From an uncultured beta proteobacterium (lineage in GTDB: Bacteria; Pseudomonadota; Gammaproteobacteria; Burkholderiales; Burkholderiaceae), in assembly GCA_903944255.1 (NCBI GenBank), contig CAJARE010000126.1, positions 1 to 6,339 on the forward strand: a DNA stretch of 6,339 nucleotides, in the 5' to 3' direction. Positions 1-6,339 of the stretch are shown here, in pieces. Below the pieces are notes generated by a model. The model had not been told where the DNA came from and did no database searches. It was given only the letters and a program-made list of their open reading frames with translations. The position numbers and the translations under genes are program-made. How positions within the stretch are numbered: the first letter of the stretch is position 1; each line of letters begins with the position of its first letter.

Positions 1-21
1 CGGTAGAGCTTAACTGCAGAT

Positions 22-1380
22 TTAGATTGCGGCAGTCTCTAGAATTTTCCTGACTGCTTGATCAACTCCAATTGGACTGCCCTTGACCTGATTGAGATTT
101 TTCTCTTGCCAGTCTAGCCAGATTTTTTCCAAGGCCATCGCCAGACTCGACTCATCACCGCTGATACTTAAGTAAGCATTACGCTCTAACAACATTTGGT
201 CCAACTGAGGATTGCGATGGGTAATGGCCCACATCGGGCGTTGCGCCCACAGGTAATCATAAAACTTTGACGGAATGTACTCTGCACACTCTTCACCTGT
301 ACCATGCAGCAAAATTAAGACGTCAGCTTCTTGCATCTTCTCAACTACTCGCTCTCGTCCAGATAGACCTGTCACAGGATCCTTTTCAAGACGACCGTGA
401 GCTAGCAATACATCTTGATAGCCATATTCTTCAATCGCTTGAACAGAATAACTATCCAAAGGTGCGCCGTAGGCATGTATACGAATAGCAGATCTGGCTT
501 GTGGATATTTTTGCAGCAATGCATTGAGTGCTTTTAATATGACCGATAAGCTACGGTCTTTGGCTAATGAACCGAAGTGGCATAGATTTAAATGCTCTGA
601 ATAAGTATGTCCTACCTGAATATTTTTTGCGCCAGGAGGTTCAGCTCCGGGCATCACCACAAAGCCTTTGGCATTACCTGTGGTATTGAGATTGGTATTA
701 CGAACCTTAGCGTAATGCAATGCGCCATCGGTAAACCACCAAACAAAATCAGAATATTTACAAAGCTGACTCTCTAGAAAATGACGAAAGCGTGCATCTC
801 TGTTTTTTGGTTTATCTGCGCCATCATCGCCAGGACTCTGACGAATCACCAGCGGATCATGCACTTCAGAAATCAATTTGATACCAGTCGCTTTCTTCAG
901 CCATATGCCAGCTAAGTGGGCTGACCAAGCACTGCCTACTGAAAAAACGACATCAACTTTGCCCTCTTTAATCAGTTTTCTACCATGAAAATAAGCTGGG
1001 ATAGCCCATGACCATTGACTGGAGTAGCCTAGGAAAAGTTTCTCAATCGTAATGAAAGGGGCAAGCAATAAAGAGACTGTACGTGTAGTGATCTTATAAA
1101 AAAGGCCCCGACCATATTGATTGGCAATCCAATGACGAAAATCAAATCGAAAACCTGAAGGACCCCAAGCTAAAAATTGGTGGTGAGGAAAGCGCTGATC
1201 TTTGATTCCTGTAATCGCACTAAATACAATTGGCTCAATACCAGCCTCTAATAAATAAGGAATCTTATCGGTAATGGTGAGACTCGCAGCCCGCCCATCC
1301 ATATTAAAAGCATGCGTCAGAATCAACCAACGCTGTTGCTTGCTTATTTTAGGAATAGTCACTGACTCTAAAGCGCTCAA
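22..1380 (-). CDS. GT-B fold glycosyltransferase (GT4-like), probably envelope polysaccharide synthesis
   Basis: A 452-residue protein resembling glycosyltransferases that build LPS or exopolysaccharide from nucleotide sugars on the cytoplasmic face of the membrane. The N-terminal Rossmann-like half begins with a hydrophobic strand and a glycine-containing turn (RWLILTHAFNMDGRAAS, residues 17-33). It continues with DVVFSVGSAWSAHLAG (143-158) and ends near EVHDPL (172-177). The C-terminal half opens with HFGSLAKDRSL (268-278), includes ADVLILLHGTG (352-362), and carries the donor-binding-type motif EYIPSKFYDYL (367-377). Sugar donor and acceptor cannot be read from sequence. The start is uncertain. 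The first usable codon is TTG, 9 bases after the pyrB stop, with no clear Shine-Dalgarno. A GTG at 1360-1362 is an alternative, and the first ATG (residue 27) lies inside the first conserved strand and is too late. It is the last gene of the operon visible here. Confidence 0.85.
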   Translation of the reverse strand: MSALESVTIPKISKQQRWLILTHAFNMDGRAASLTITDKIPYLLEAGIEPIVFSAITGIKDQRFPHHQFLAWGPSGFRFDFRHWIANQYGRGLFYKITTRTVSLLLAPFITIEKLFLGYSSQWSWAIPAYFHGRKLIKEGKVDVVFSVGSAWSAHLAGIWLKKATGIKLISEVHDPLVIRQSPGDDGADKPKNRDARFRHFLESQLCKYSDFVWWFTDGALHYAKVRNTNLNTTGNAKGFVVMPGAEPPGAKNIQVGHTYSEHLNLCHFGSLAKDRSLSVILKALNALLQKYPQARSAIRIHAYGAPLDSYSVQAIEEYGYQDVLLAHGRLEKDPVTGLSGRERVVEKMQEADVLILLHGTGEECAEYIPSKFYDYLWAQRPMWAITHRNPQLDQMLLERNAYLSISGDESSLAMALEKIWLDWQEKNLNQVKGSPIGVDQAVRKILETAAI

Positions 1381-1389
1381 TGTTTCGAA

Positions 1390-2367
1390 CTAGTTGCCAG
1401 CAACAATCGACATCACTGCCATTCGCACTGCTATTCCAAATGTGACCTGATTGAGAATGACCGATTGCGGTCCATCAGCAACGGCTGAGTCAATCTCCAC
1501 CCCTCGGTTCATGGGGCCTGGATGCATCACGATGGCATCTGACTTGGCAAGCGCCAAGCGCGTGGGTGTTAAGCCATACTGCTTAAAGAAAGCCTCTCCT
1601 TCTGGAACTTGTCCAGCCTCCATACGCTCTTTTTGAATGCGCAAGGTCATCACCACATCTACATCTTTCAAACCCTCTTCCATGCTGTGATAGACCTTCA
1701 CGCCCAGCATATCTAAATCACTGGGTAGCAGACTCTCTGGGCCAATCACTCTAATTTCTTCGCAGCCCAAAGTAGTGAGCGCATGAATATTAGACTTAGC
1801 GACTCGGCTGTGAACAATATCTCCCACAATGGCCACTTTCAGACCTTTAAAGTTTTGCTTGAAATGCCGCATGGTGTACATGTCCAACAAACCTTGAGTA
1901 GGATGTTGATGGCTACCATCACCCGCGTTCACCACATGAACATGAGCTGGTACATGCTGAGCAATCTCAATGGGCGCTTTCGAAACATTGTGGCGTACGA
2001 CAAAAATATCTGCCTGCATGGCTACCAAATTATCAATAGTGTCGAGCAAGCTCTCACCCTTAGCGGTAGATGAAGTAGAAATATCTAAATTAATCACATC
2101 TGCTGATAAGCGTTTAGCAGCAATCTCAAAAGTAGTTCTCGTGCGGGTAGAGTTTTCAAAGAAGAGATTGAAAACACTCTTACCTCTTAAGAGGGGGACT
2201 TTCTTTACCTCACGAGCGGGATCAGTCACGCTCACAAACTGCTTAGCCATGTCCAAAATATGCAATATCTGCTCTTTTGGCAAGCCTTCTAAGGTCAACA
2301 GGTGGGTTAATTCACCTGCGGAGTTAAATTGATTAATGGGTTGATGATTCTTATCCCCTGAATTCAT
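1390..2367 (-). CDS. pyrB: Aspartate carbamoyltransferase catalytic subunit
   Basis: Cytoplasmic ATCase catalytic chain (325 residues, family about 300-340). It joins carbamoyl phosphate and L-aspartate to give N-carbamoylaspartate, the committed step of pyrimidine synthesis. The carbamoyl-phosphate loop ENSTRTRTTFE is at residues 71-81. The mobile lysine loop TAKGES is at 101-106 (K103), and the conserved histidine segment GSHQHPTQ is at 151-158. The aspartate-domain region is DIVHSRVAKSN (183-193), followed by TLRIQKER (241-248) and MHPGPMNRGVEI (281-292). All key residues are present. The start codon overlaps the pyrR stop as ATGA and has a strong upstream ribosome site, so the two genes are probably translationally coupled. 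No regulatory chain (pyrI) lies next to it, and dihydroorotase (pyrC), a common follower, is replaced here by a glycosyltransferase gene. Confidence 0.98.
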   Translation of the reverse strand: MNSGDKNHQPINQFNSAGELTHLLTLEGLPKEQILHILDMAKQFVSVTDPAREVKKVPLLRGKSVFNLFFENSTRTRTTFEIAAKRLSADVINLDISTSSTAKGESLLDTIDNLVAMQADIFVVRHNVSKAPIEIAQHVPAHVHVVNAGDGSHQHPTQGLLDMYTMRHFKQNFKGLKVAIVGDIVHSRVAKSNIHALTTLGCEEIRVIGPESLLPSDLDMLGVKVYHSMEEGLKDVDVVMTLRIQKERMEAGQVPEGEAFFKQYGLTPTRLALAKSDAIVMHPGPMNRGVEIDSAVADGPQSVILNQVTFGIAVRMAVMSIVAGN

Positions 2368-2867
2368 GACGCACGCTCCTCAAGTTGAAAGCTGAACTTG
2401 CCAGCGGCATCTTTTTCTAAAACCAGAATTTTTTGGTCTGCTACATCAACCTTTTCGCCTACGAAATCAGCTGCAATGGGAAGCTCTCGATTACCACGAT
2501 CGGCGAGCACCATCAACTCTACTTGAGCAGGTCGCCCAAAATCAAATAACTCATTTAATGCAGCCCGCACTGTTCTGCCAGTGAGCAATACGTCATCAAT
2601 CAAAATAATATTGGCACCGTTCACATTAAACGGCAGATGGGTTGGCATCGTGCTTGAAGTTCGTAGTGCAGTCATCCCCTTCTCTGCATAGTCATCCCGA
2701 TGAAAAGCCACGTTGATGACTCCGAAGTGTGGCATTCCTAAATCTTTAGCTAAACGCTCTGCAATCCAAGCTCCACCCATAGCCAATCCAGCAAGCTCAA
2801 AGGAGCCAGACTGTTTTCGCTGGCGCAGATGGTCTAGTAACTTTTCGTATAACTTTTCAGCGTTCAT
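2364..2867 (-). CDS. pyrR: PyrR-type phosphoribosyltransferase (bifunctional pyr operon regulator / UPRTase family)
   Basis: A type I phosphoribosyltransferase-fold protein of 167 residues. The PRPP-binding loop is ILIDDVLLTGRTVRAAL (88-104) with its two acidic residues D91-D92. The PyrR-specific segment ADRGNRELPIAADFVGEK (122-139) separates it from other PRTases. In Bacillus, PyrR binds pyr mRNA leaders with UMP to cause attenuation and has weak uracil phosphoribosyltransferase activity. Here the segment equivalent to the Bacillus KTRG loop reads AMGG (29-32), and the N-terminal helix appears to lack the Thr-Arg pair implicated in RNA contact (alignment by eye). RNA-binding regulation is therefore doubtful. 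The gap to ruvX is 32 bases with no hairpin, and the ribosome site is weak. The stop overlaps the pyrB start by four bases. The family call is firm but the regulatory role is not shown. Confidence 0.93.
   Translation of the reverse strand: MNAEKLYEKLLDHLRQRKQSGSFELAGLAMGGAWIAERLAKDLGMPHFGVINVAFHRDDYAEKGMTALRTSSTMPTHLPFNVNGANIILIDDVLLTGRTVRAALNELFDFGRPAQVELMVLADRGNRELPIAADFVGEKVDVADQKILVLEKDAAGKFSFQLEERAS
2376..2383 (-). promoter_or_regulatory. Shine-Dalgarno sequence of pyrB inside the 3' end of pyrR
   Basis: On the minus strand this reads TTGAGGAG, with eight bases between AGGAG and the pyrB ATG. It is the best ribosome site in the operon and fixes the pyrB start at the ATGA overlap with pyrR. 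It lies within the last codons of pyrR, fitting coupled translation of the two genes. Confidence 0.75.
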
Positions 2868-2899
2868 TCTCAGATTCCGAAACTTTTAAGCATAGGGTT

Positions 2900-3325
2900 T
2901 TATTCCACATTCTTTATTGTTGCTTTTGCTGCCAACTCTGAAAAATATTGCTCTAGTAAGAGCGCTGCAGAATGGGCATCTAGATTGTCCTGCATTTGCG
3001 CATCGCCCTCCAAAACCGCTGATGTATAGCGTTCATCGACCCACTCCACTTCCAGTTGGAAGCGGCCATGTAATTGATTACCAAAGCGGACTGCCTTCGA
3101 TGTCATTTCATGCTTAGCACCATCGGGATAAAGGGGTTTACCCACCACTAATCGTTCTGGTTGCCATTCTTTTAGGAGGCTTTCGACCTCTTTAAAAAGA
3201 CTGTCGCTATTGGGGGCTGCAATTGTTTTTAATGCCTGACTTGTGCCTGTTACAGAATTTCCGACTGCCACACCTACTCGGCGCGTACCGTAATCGAAGG
3301 CCATCACCGTGACTGGCTTAGGCAT
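2900..3325 (-). CDS. ruvX: RuvX/YqgF family putative Holliday junction resolvase (pre-16S rRNA nuclease)
   Basis: A 141-residue RNase H-fold nuclease family member. In E. coli YqgF is implicated in 16S rRNA 5' end maturation, and other homologues cleave Holliday junctions; it is cytoplasmic. The first strand MAFDYGTRRVGVAVG (8-22) carries catalytic-type D11. VVGKPLYPDG (60-69), VDERYTS (96-102, E98) and NLDAHSAALLLEQYF (114-128, D116) supply the rest of the acidic triad. The stretch between E98 and D116 is shorter than in E. coli YqgF. The reading frame extends upstream to a TTG at 3356-3358, but ATG at 3323-3325 is preferred. It gives the usual short lead-in before the first strand and has a GTGAGG ribosome site six bases upstream. 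With this start the gene overlaps the end of yqgE by eight bases, as expected for this conserved gene pair. Confidence 0.95.
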   Translation of the reverse strand: MPKPVTVMAFDYGTRRVGVAVGNSVTGTSQALKTIAAPNSDSLFKEVESLLKEWQPERLVVGKPLYPDGAKHEMTSKAVRFGNQLHGRFQLEVEWVDERYTSAVLEGDAQMQDNLDAHSAALLLEQYFSELAAKATIKNVE

Positions 3326-3962
3326 GCCCTGCCTCACCCGAGAGGTGCGAAAGGTCAAAACCTAAATGACTGATGGTTTTTTGATAGCGTTGACTATAAG
3401 GTGTCTTAAAAAGAATCTCGCTCATTTGCTGGCGTGAAAGTGGCACATTCATCCAACCATTCAAGGTAATTTCTTCTTCAAGTTGACCAGCTCCCCATCC
3501 CGCGTACCCCAAGGTCATCAAAAAATCTCGAGGGCCGCTTCCAGAGGCAACAGCCTCTAGAACATCTTTAGAGGTGGTCATTGTGAGCCCTCCTGGAATC
3601 ACAAGGGAAGAGCTATACGCAATTAAAGGATTGGGTTCATGCAATACAAAACCACGCTCAATCTGAACAGGGCCACCAAAATAAACGGGTTGATCTAGCA
3701 AAGGTGCGATTTCAAGTTTGAGCTCAATTTTGTCAAAGAGTGTTCCAAGATTGACTTCGGTTGGTCTATTGACCACTAAACCCATTGCGCCTCTTTCGGT
3801 GTGTTCAAAAAGATAGATCACCGAGCCTGCAAAATCGGTATCGACCATACCAGGCATTGCGATCAGAAATTGATTGGCTAGATGCTCGGCTGAATATGAA
3901 ATCAAAGGGTCTGAACTAGACTCTGAGTCTAATGCTTTGGAGGCTTGATCTTTCTTCGCCAT
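3318..3962 (-). CDS. yqgE: YqgE/AlgH family protein (DUF179, UPF0301)
   Basis: A 214-residue conserved cytoplasmic protein of unknown biochemical role. The family name AlgH comes from a proposed link to alginate regulation in Pseudomonas. Hallmarks are FLIAMPGMVDTDFAGSVIYL (32-51), the HTERGAMGLVVNRP stretch (54-67), PVYFGGPVQIERGFVLH (92-108) and FLMTLGYAGWGAGQLEEE (147-164). The first roughly 25 residues are polar and serine-rich, an extension ahead of the conserved core. Two in-frame ATGs are close together, at 3966-3968 and 3960-3962. A GAAGG ribosome site (3972-3976 on the minus strand) is three bases from the first and nine from the second, so the second is chosen, though either is possible. 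It lies next to ruvX and overlaps it, a conserved pairing in proteobacteria that hints at a shared role, but none is established. Confidence 0.95.
   Translation of the reverse strand: MAKKDQASKALDSESSSDPLISYSAEHLANQFLIAMPGMVDTDFAGSVIYLFEHTERGAMGLVVNRPTEVNLGTLFDKIELKLEIAPLLDQPVYFGGPVQIERGFVLHEPNPLIAYSSSLVIPGGLTMTTSKDVLEAVASGSGPRDFLMTLGYAGWGAGQLEEEITLNGWMNVPLSRQQMSEILFKTPYSQRYQKTISHLGFDLSHLSGEAGHA
3332..3337 (-). promoter_or_regulatory. Shine-Dalgarno sequence deciding the ruvX start
   Basis: The minus strand reads GTGAGG, six bases before the ATG at 3323-3325, within the last codons of yqgE. The upstream TTG at 3356-3358 has no comparable site, so the ATG is the better start. Confidence 0.6.
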
Positions 3963-3990
3963 AGTCATATGCCTTCATTTTACAGAATAA

Positions 3991-4800
3991 CTAGATTTTC
4001 CCAGTAATCCAGTAGGCTAAAAGCCCAACAAGCTCATGCAATGCTTTATTCCAGTTATGAGCCCCACCCACTAAATCAAAAGAAGTCCACTGCAGGCGAT
4101 TAGCCGTCTGGTAATCCACCGGCAAAGCTAATACCTCAATCCCCTGCTTCTGAAAGATCTTTAAAGATCGATACATATGACTGGCCGAAGTAATGACCAA
4201 CCATGGTTTAGACGACCCACCCTCATTTTTGATACCAAACTCAGTCATCATCGGCTTTAAATACAGGACGTTTTCATAAGTATTACGCGATTGGTTTTCA
4301 TAATGCACCTGGGGTCCATCTAAACCCTGCTCTTGAACTAGTTGTTTAAATGCTTCGGCTTCAGACATCCCTTTGGGGTTCACGCGCCCAGAATATCCAC
4401 TAAAGATCAAGGGTAGATCTGGATGCTTGCGAATCAATTCAAATGCCCTTGTCACGCGTTCAGCTGAAGAGTAAATGGAGACTTCCCCGCGGTCTATGGC
4501 AATTTCACCACCCTCTATTGCGCCGCCCAAAATAATCACGCCACCCAACTCACTTGTTTTTAGCTGGCTCAAACTGACTCGAGGCGCCCTGTCCTCAAGA
4601 CCCTTTAAGAGCACCTCTGAAATTGGTAGGTATCCTACGATGACGAGATTAAAGACAGCAATGAAAAGAAAGCGTCTTGAAAGCTGGGGCTTTCTTAATG
4701 AAATAAAAAGTAAAGCCAATACCACCCACACCATGACCCAATTTAAGGGCTCGATGCAAAATTGCACTACCTTCGAGAGAATAAAAAAAATCGTATCCAT
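3991..4800 (-). CDS. ElyC/SanA/YdcF family membrane protein (DUF218)
   Basis: A 269-residue inner-membrane protein. The N-terminus has two hydrophobic spans (about residues 4-34, broken by a short polar turn, and about 43-60), followed by a DUF218 domain. Domain motifs are GGVIILGGA (86-94), IFSGYSG (132-138), YENQSRNTYENV (167-178) and WLVITSASHMYRS (200-212). The C-terminus HELVGLLAYWITGK (255-268) resembles the E. coli ElyC ending. ElyC is linked to undecaprenyl-phosphate lipid-carrier metabolism and envelope integrity; this protein matches that layout better than short YdcF or SanA. The frame opens with TTG at 4828-4830, but ATG at 4798-4800 starts just before the first membrane span and is preferred; a weak GAGAG-type ribosome site precedes it. 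It is the first gene of the minus-strand operon, 22 bases ahead of the yqgE open frame. Confidence 0.9.
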   Translation of the reverse strand: MDTIFFILSKVVQFCIEPLNWVMVWVVLALLFISLRKPQLSRRFLFIAVFNLVIVGYLPISEVLLKGLEDRAPRVSLSQLKTSELGGVIILGGAIEGGEIAIDRGEVSIYSSAERVTRAFELIRKHPDLPLIFSGYSGRVNPKGMSEAEAFKQLVQEQGLDGPQVHYENQSRNTYENVLYLKPMMTEFGIKNEGGSSKPWLVITSASHMYRSLKIFQKQGIEVLALPVDYQTANRLQWTSFDLVGGAHNWNKALHELVGLLAYWITGKI

Positions 4801-4846
4801 GAATGCTCTCGATCTTAACCTCTTAGGCAAGCAAGGGTAGTCATTT

Positions 4847-4864
4847 AGCCCTAATATAGGGGCT
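4847..4864. promoter_or_regulatory. AT-centred inverted repeat in the divergent phrB / elyC-like spacer, candidate shared -10 region
   Basis: The sequence AGCCCTA-ATA-TAGGGGCT forms seven-base arms with one extra G in the right arm, and it abuts the phrB ATG directly. On the plus strand TAATAT (4852-4857) and on the minus strand TATATT (4858-4853) both resemble a sigma-70 -10 element, so one symmetric AT core could serve both directions. No good -35 hexamer is visible for either strand. It could instead be an operator, or a hairpin in the phrB leader that hides the AGGGG bases. The whole spacer 4801-4864 holds nothing else recognisable. Confidence 0.35.
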
Positions 4865-6339
4865 ATGCAAAAAGCGCTAGTTTGGCTCCGCCGCGATCTT
4901 CGTCTTTATGACAATGCCGCCCTTCACCACGCCCTGAAAGAGGCTGGGCAGGTCTGGCTGACCTTCATTTTTGATACCGATATTTTGCAACCCCTATTAA
5001 AAGGTGAGCTTGATGCCAAGGGCTTAAAGCACGATCGCCGTGTTGACTTCATTTGGCAGGGTTTAAAGCAAATAGACGAAGAACTGCGAAGCTTGGGTGG
5101 CGGGCTTATCGTACGCTTTGGTAAACCAACGGAATGTATCCCCCAGATTGCTAAAGAACTTGGGGTCAACACTGTTTTCACAAATCATGATTACGAACCT
5201 TCTGCTATTGCACGTGATGAGACTGTTGCCAGCTCCCTTGAAAAATTAGGTATTCATTTCGAAAGCTTCAAAGATCAAGTGATTTTTGAGAAAAAAGAAA
5301 TTCTGACAAATTCCAATACTGTCTTTTCAGTGTTTACTCCGTATAAAAATAACTGGCTCAAAACACTCCAAGAAAAAGATTTGGCCTCTTATGATTGCAC
5401 TCCTAAATCTGGGCAATTTGCTGTCATTCCTAAAAAATTAGACCAAGCCTTTCCCTCTCTCGAATCCATGGGCTTTATTGGCACTGGCATTGAAGCCTAT
5501 TTGCCAGCAGGATCTACAGCCGGTCAGGCATTTTTAGAAGACTTTCTGCATCGCATTGATCAATACCAGATTGGTCGAGACTTTCCTGCTATTAAGGGAG
5601 TGAGTTATCTGTCTACACACCTGCGCTTTGGCATGCTCTCGATTCGAGGCTTAGTGCGTGAAGCCCACCGCCGTATGCTAGCAGGCAGTATGGGGGCCAC
5701 TATTTGGTTAAGTGAGCTCATTTGGCGTGACTTTTATTTCATGATTTTGGCCAATCATCCACGGCTTGCAAATGGTGTTTCATTTAAACCGGATTACGAC
5801 AATATTGTTTGGGAAAGTGGTGCCAATGCAAAGAAACTATTTACAGCGTGGTGTGCAGGAAAAACAGGTTACCCACTAGTCGATGCAGCCATGCACCAGC
5901 TGAACCAAAGTGGCTATATGCATAACCGTTTACGGATGGTGGTGGCGAGCTTTTTAACAAAAGACTTAGGTATTGATTGGCGCTGGGGTGAAGCCTATTT
6001 TGCACAGCACCTTAATGACTTTGAACTCTCTTCAAACAATGGCGGCTGGCAATGGGCATCATCTTCAGGGTGTGATGCACAGCCCTATTTTCGGATTTTC
6101 AACCCCATTACCCAATCCGAAAAATTTGATTCTGAAGGTAAATTCATTAAACGCTATCTTCCTCAATTAGAAAAACTCTCCCACAAATCCATTCATGCTC
6201 CTTGGTTGGCAGGCCATCTTGAACTTGAGGCAGCAGGCATCGTACTTGGAAGAGATTATCCAATGCCGATCGTGAATCACGATGAGGCACGCAAAAATAC
6301 CTTGGTACGTTACAGCGTGGTTAAAAAAATTAATGTCGA
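4865..6339 (+). CDS. phrB: Class I CPD deoxyribodipyrimidine photolyase (partial, runs off the window end)
   Basis: A light-driven flavoprotein that splits cyclobutane pyrimidine dimers. The frame is open for 491 residues to the window edge with no stop, and by comparison with E. coli PhrB (472 residues, recalled) only a short tail is missing. The N-terminal antenna domain begins QKALVWLRRDLRLYDNAAL. A possible folate-contact glutamate, E111, sits in NHDYEPSAIARDE. In the FAD domain, STHLRFGMLSIRGL is at 250-263, and ELIWRDFY (284-291) supplies dimer-contact E284 and W287. GKTGYPLVDAAM is at 332-343, HNRLRM at 353-358, and NNGGWQWASS at 391-400. The electron-transfer tryptophan triad is W316, W372 and W395. 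N391, equivalent to the asparagine near FAD N5, favours photolyase over plant-type cryptochrome. The segment after W316 is three residues longer than in E. coli. No normal Shine-Dalgarno precedes the ATG: AGGGG is only two bases away. It is divergent from the operon. Confidence 0.97.
   Translation, partial: MQKALVWLRRDLRLYDNAALHHALKEAGQVWLTFIFDTDILQPLLKGELDAKGLKHDRRVDFIWQGLKQIDEELRSLGGGLIVRFGKPTECIPQIAKELGVNTVFTNHDYEPSAIARDETVASSLEKLGIHFESFKDQVIFEKKEILTNSNTVFSVFTPYKNNWLKTLQEKDLASYDCTPKSGQFAVIPKKLDQAFPSLESMGFIGTGIEAYLPAGSTAGQAFLEDFLHRIDQYQIGRDFPAIKGVSYLSTHLRFGMLSIRGLVREAHRRMLAGSMGATIWLSELIWRDFYFMILANHPRLANGVSFKPDYDNIVWESGANAKKLFTAWCAGKTGYPLVDAAMHQLNQSGYMHNRLRMVVASFLTKDLGIDWRWGEAYFAQHLNDFELSSNNGGWQWASSSGCDAQPYFRIFNPITQSEKFDSEGKFIKRYLPQLEKLSHKSIHAPWLAGHLELEAAGIVLGRDYPMPIVNHDEARKNTLVRYSVVKKINV

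Noticed and set aside
1..40. Short inverted match (ACTGC / GCAGT) around the glycosyltransferase stop, considered as a terminator
   Set aside because: The stem is only about five bases with a long loop and no following T-run on the minus strand. The window also ends too soon to judge what follows.
267..488. 73-codon plus-strand open frame opposite the glycosyltransferase
   Set aside because: It is antisense to conserved glycosyltransferase sequence and has no protein family features.
1783..2332. Two plus-strand open frames (96 and 120 codons) opposite pyrB
   Set aside because: They overlap each other and are antisense to unambiguous pyrB sequence. No family features are visible.
2871..2894. 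Seven-codon minus-strand open frame (MLKSFGI) just before pyrR, considered as a leader peptide
   Set aside because: It has no ribosome site, no run of regulatory codons and no accompanying hairpin. Such short frames arise by chance.
4475..4840. 121-codon plus-strand open frame opposite the elyC-like gene
   Set aside because: It is fully antisense to a well-supported DUF218 gene, has no recognisable domain, and its composition looks like a mirrored coding strand.
4924..5181. 85-codon minus-strand open frame opposite phrB
   Set aside because: It is antisense to the conserved photolyase N-terminal domain, and its serine-, proline- and lysine-rich sequence is typical of a shadow frame.
5973..6170. 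65-codon plus-strand open frame within phrB
   Set aside because: It is an alternative frame of the most conserved FAD-binding part of phrB, so it is a shadow.

Overview
This window looks like chromosomal DNA of a betaproteobacterium. The order yqgE-ruvX-pyrR-pyrB is typical of Burkholderiales, and the moderate-to-low GC, the short gaps and the protein sequences recall Polynucleobacter-like Burkholderiaceae. The genus is an inference from memory, not a database result. No RNA genes, mobile elements, CRISPR arrays or long repeats are visible, and no stretch over 300 bases lacks a gene.

Layout: positions 22 to 4800 hold six tightly packed minus-strand genes that read as one operon. In transcription order they are an ElyC/SanA-like membrane protein (DUF218), YqgE/AlgH, RuvX/YqgF, PyrR, PyrB and a GT-B glycosyltransferase. 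Gaps are 22 bp (between the two ORFs; YqgE's preferred start makes it 28), an 8 bp overlap, 32 bp, a 4 bp ATGA overlap and 9 bp. No terminator-like hairpin separates them. A 64 bp divergent spacer follows (4801-4864). A class I CPD photolyase gene (phrB) then runs on the plus strand to the window edge and is cut there, probably only a few codons before its stop.

Functions: PyrB commits carbamoyl phosphate and aspartate to pyrimidine synthesis, and PyrR is a PRPP-binding protein that usually accompanies it. RuvX processes Holliday-junction or rRNA substrates, and YqgE is a conserved protein of unknown role. The first and last genes of the operon, ElyC-like and glycosyltransferase, both point to envelope polysaccharide metabolism. 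PhrB repairs UV-induced pyrimidine dimers.

Most of the window is ordinary core-genome content. The points worth a second look are modest: a glycosyltransferase where dihydroorotase (pyrC) is commonly found, its ATG-less start in the same frame as pyrB just past the pyrB stop, a PyrR with no room for an attenuator in front of it, and an AT-centred inverted repeat abutting the phrB start codon. I see no convincing new biological system.
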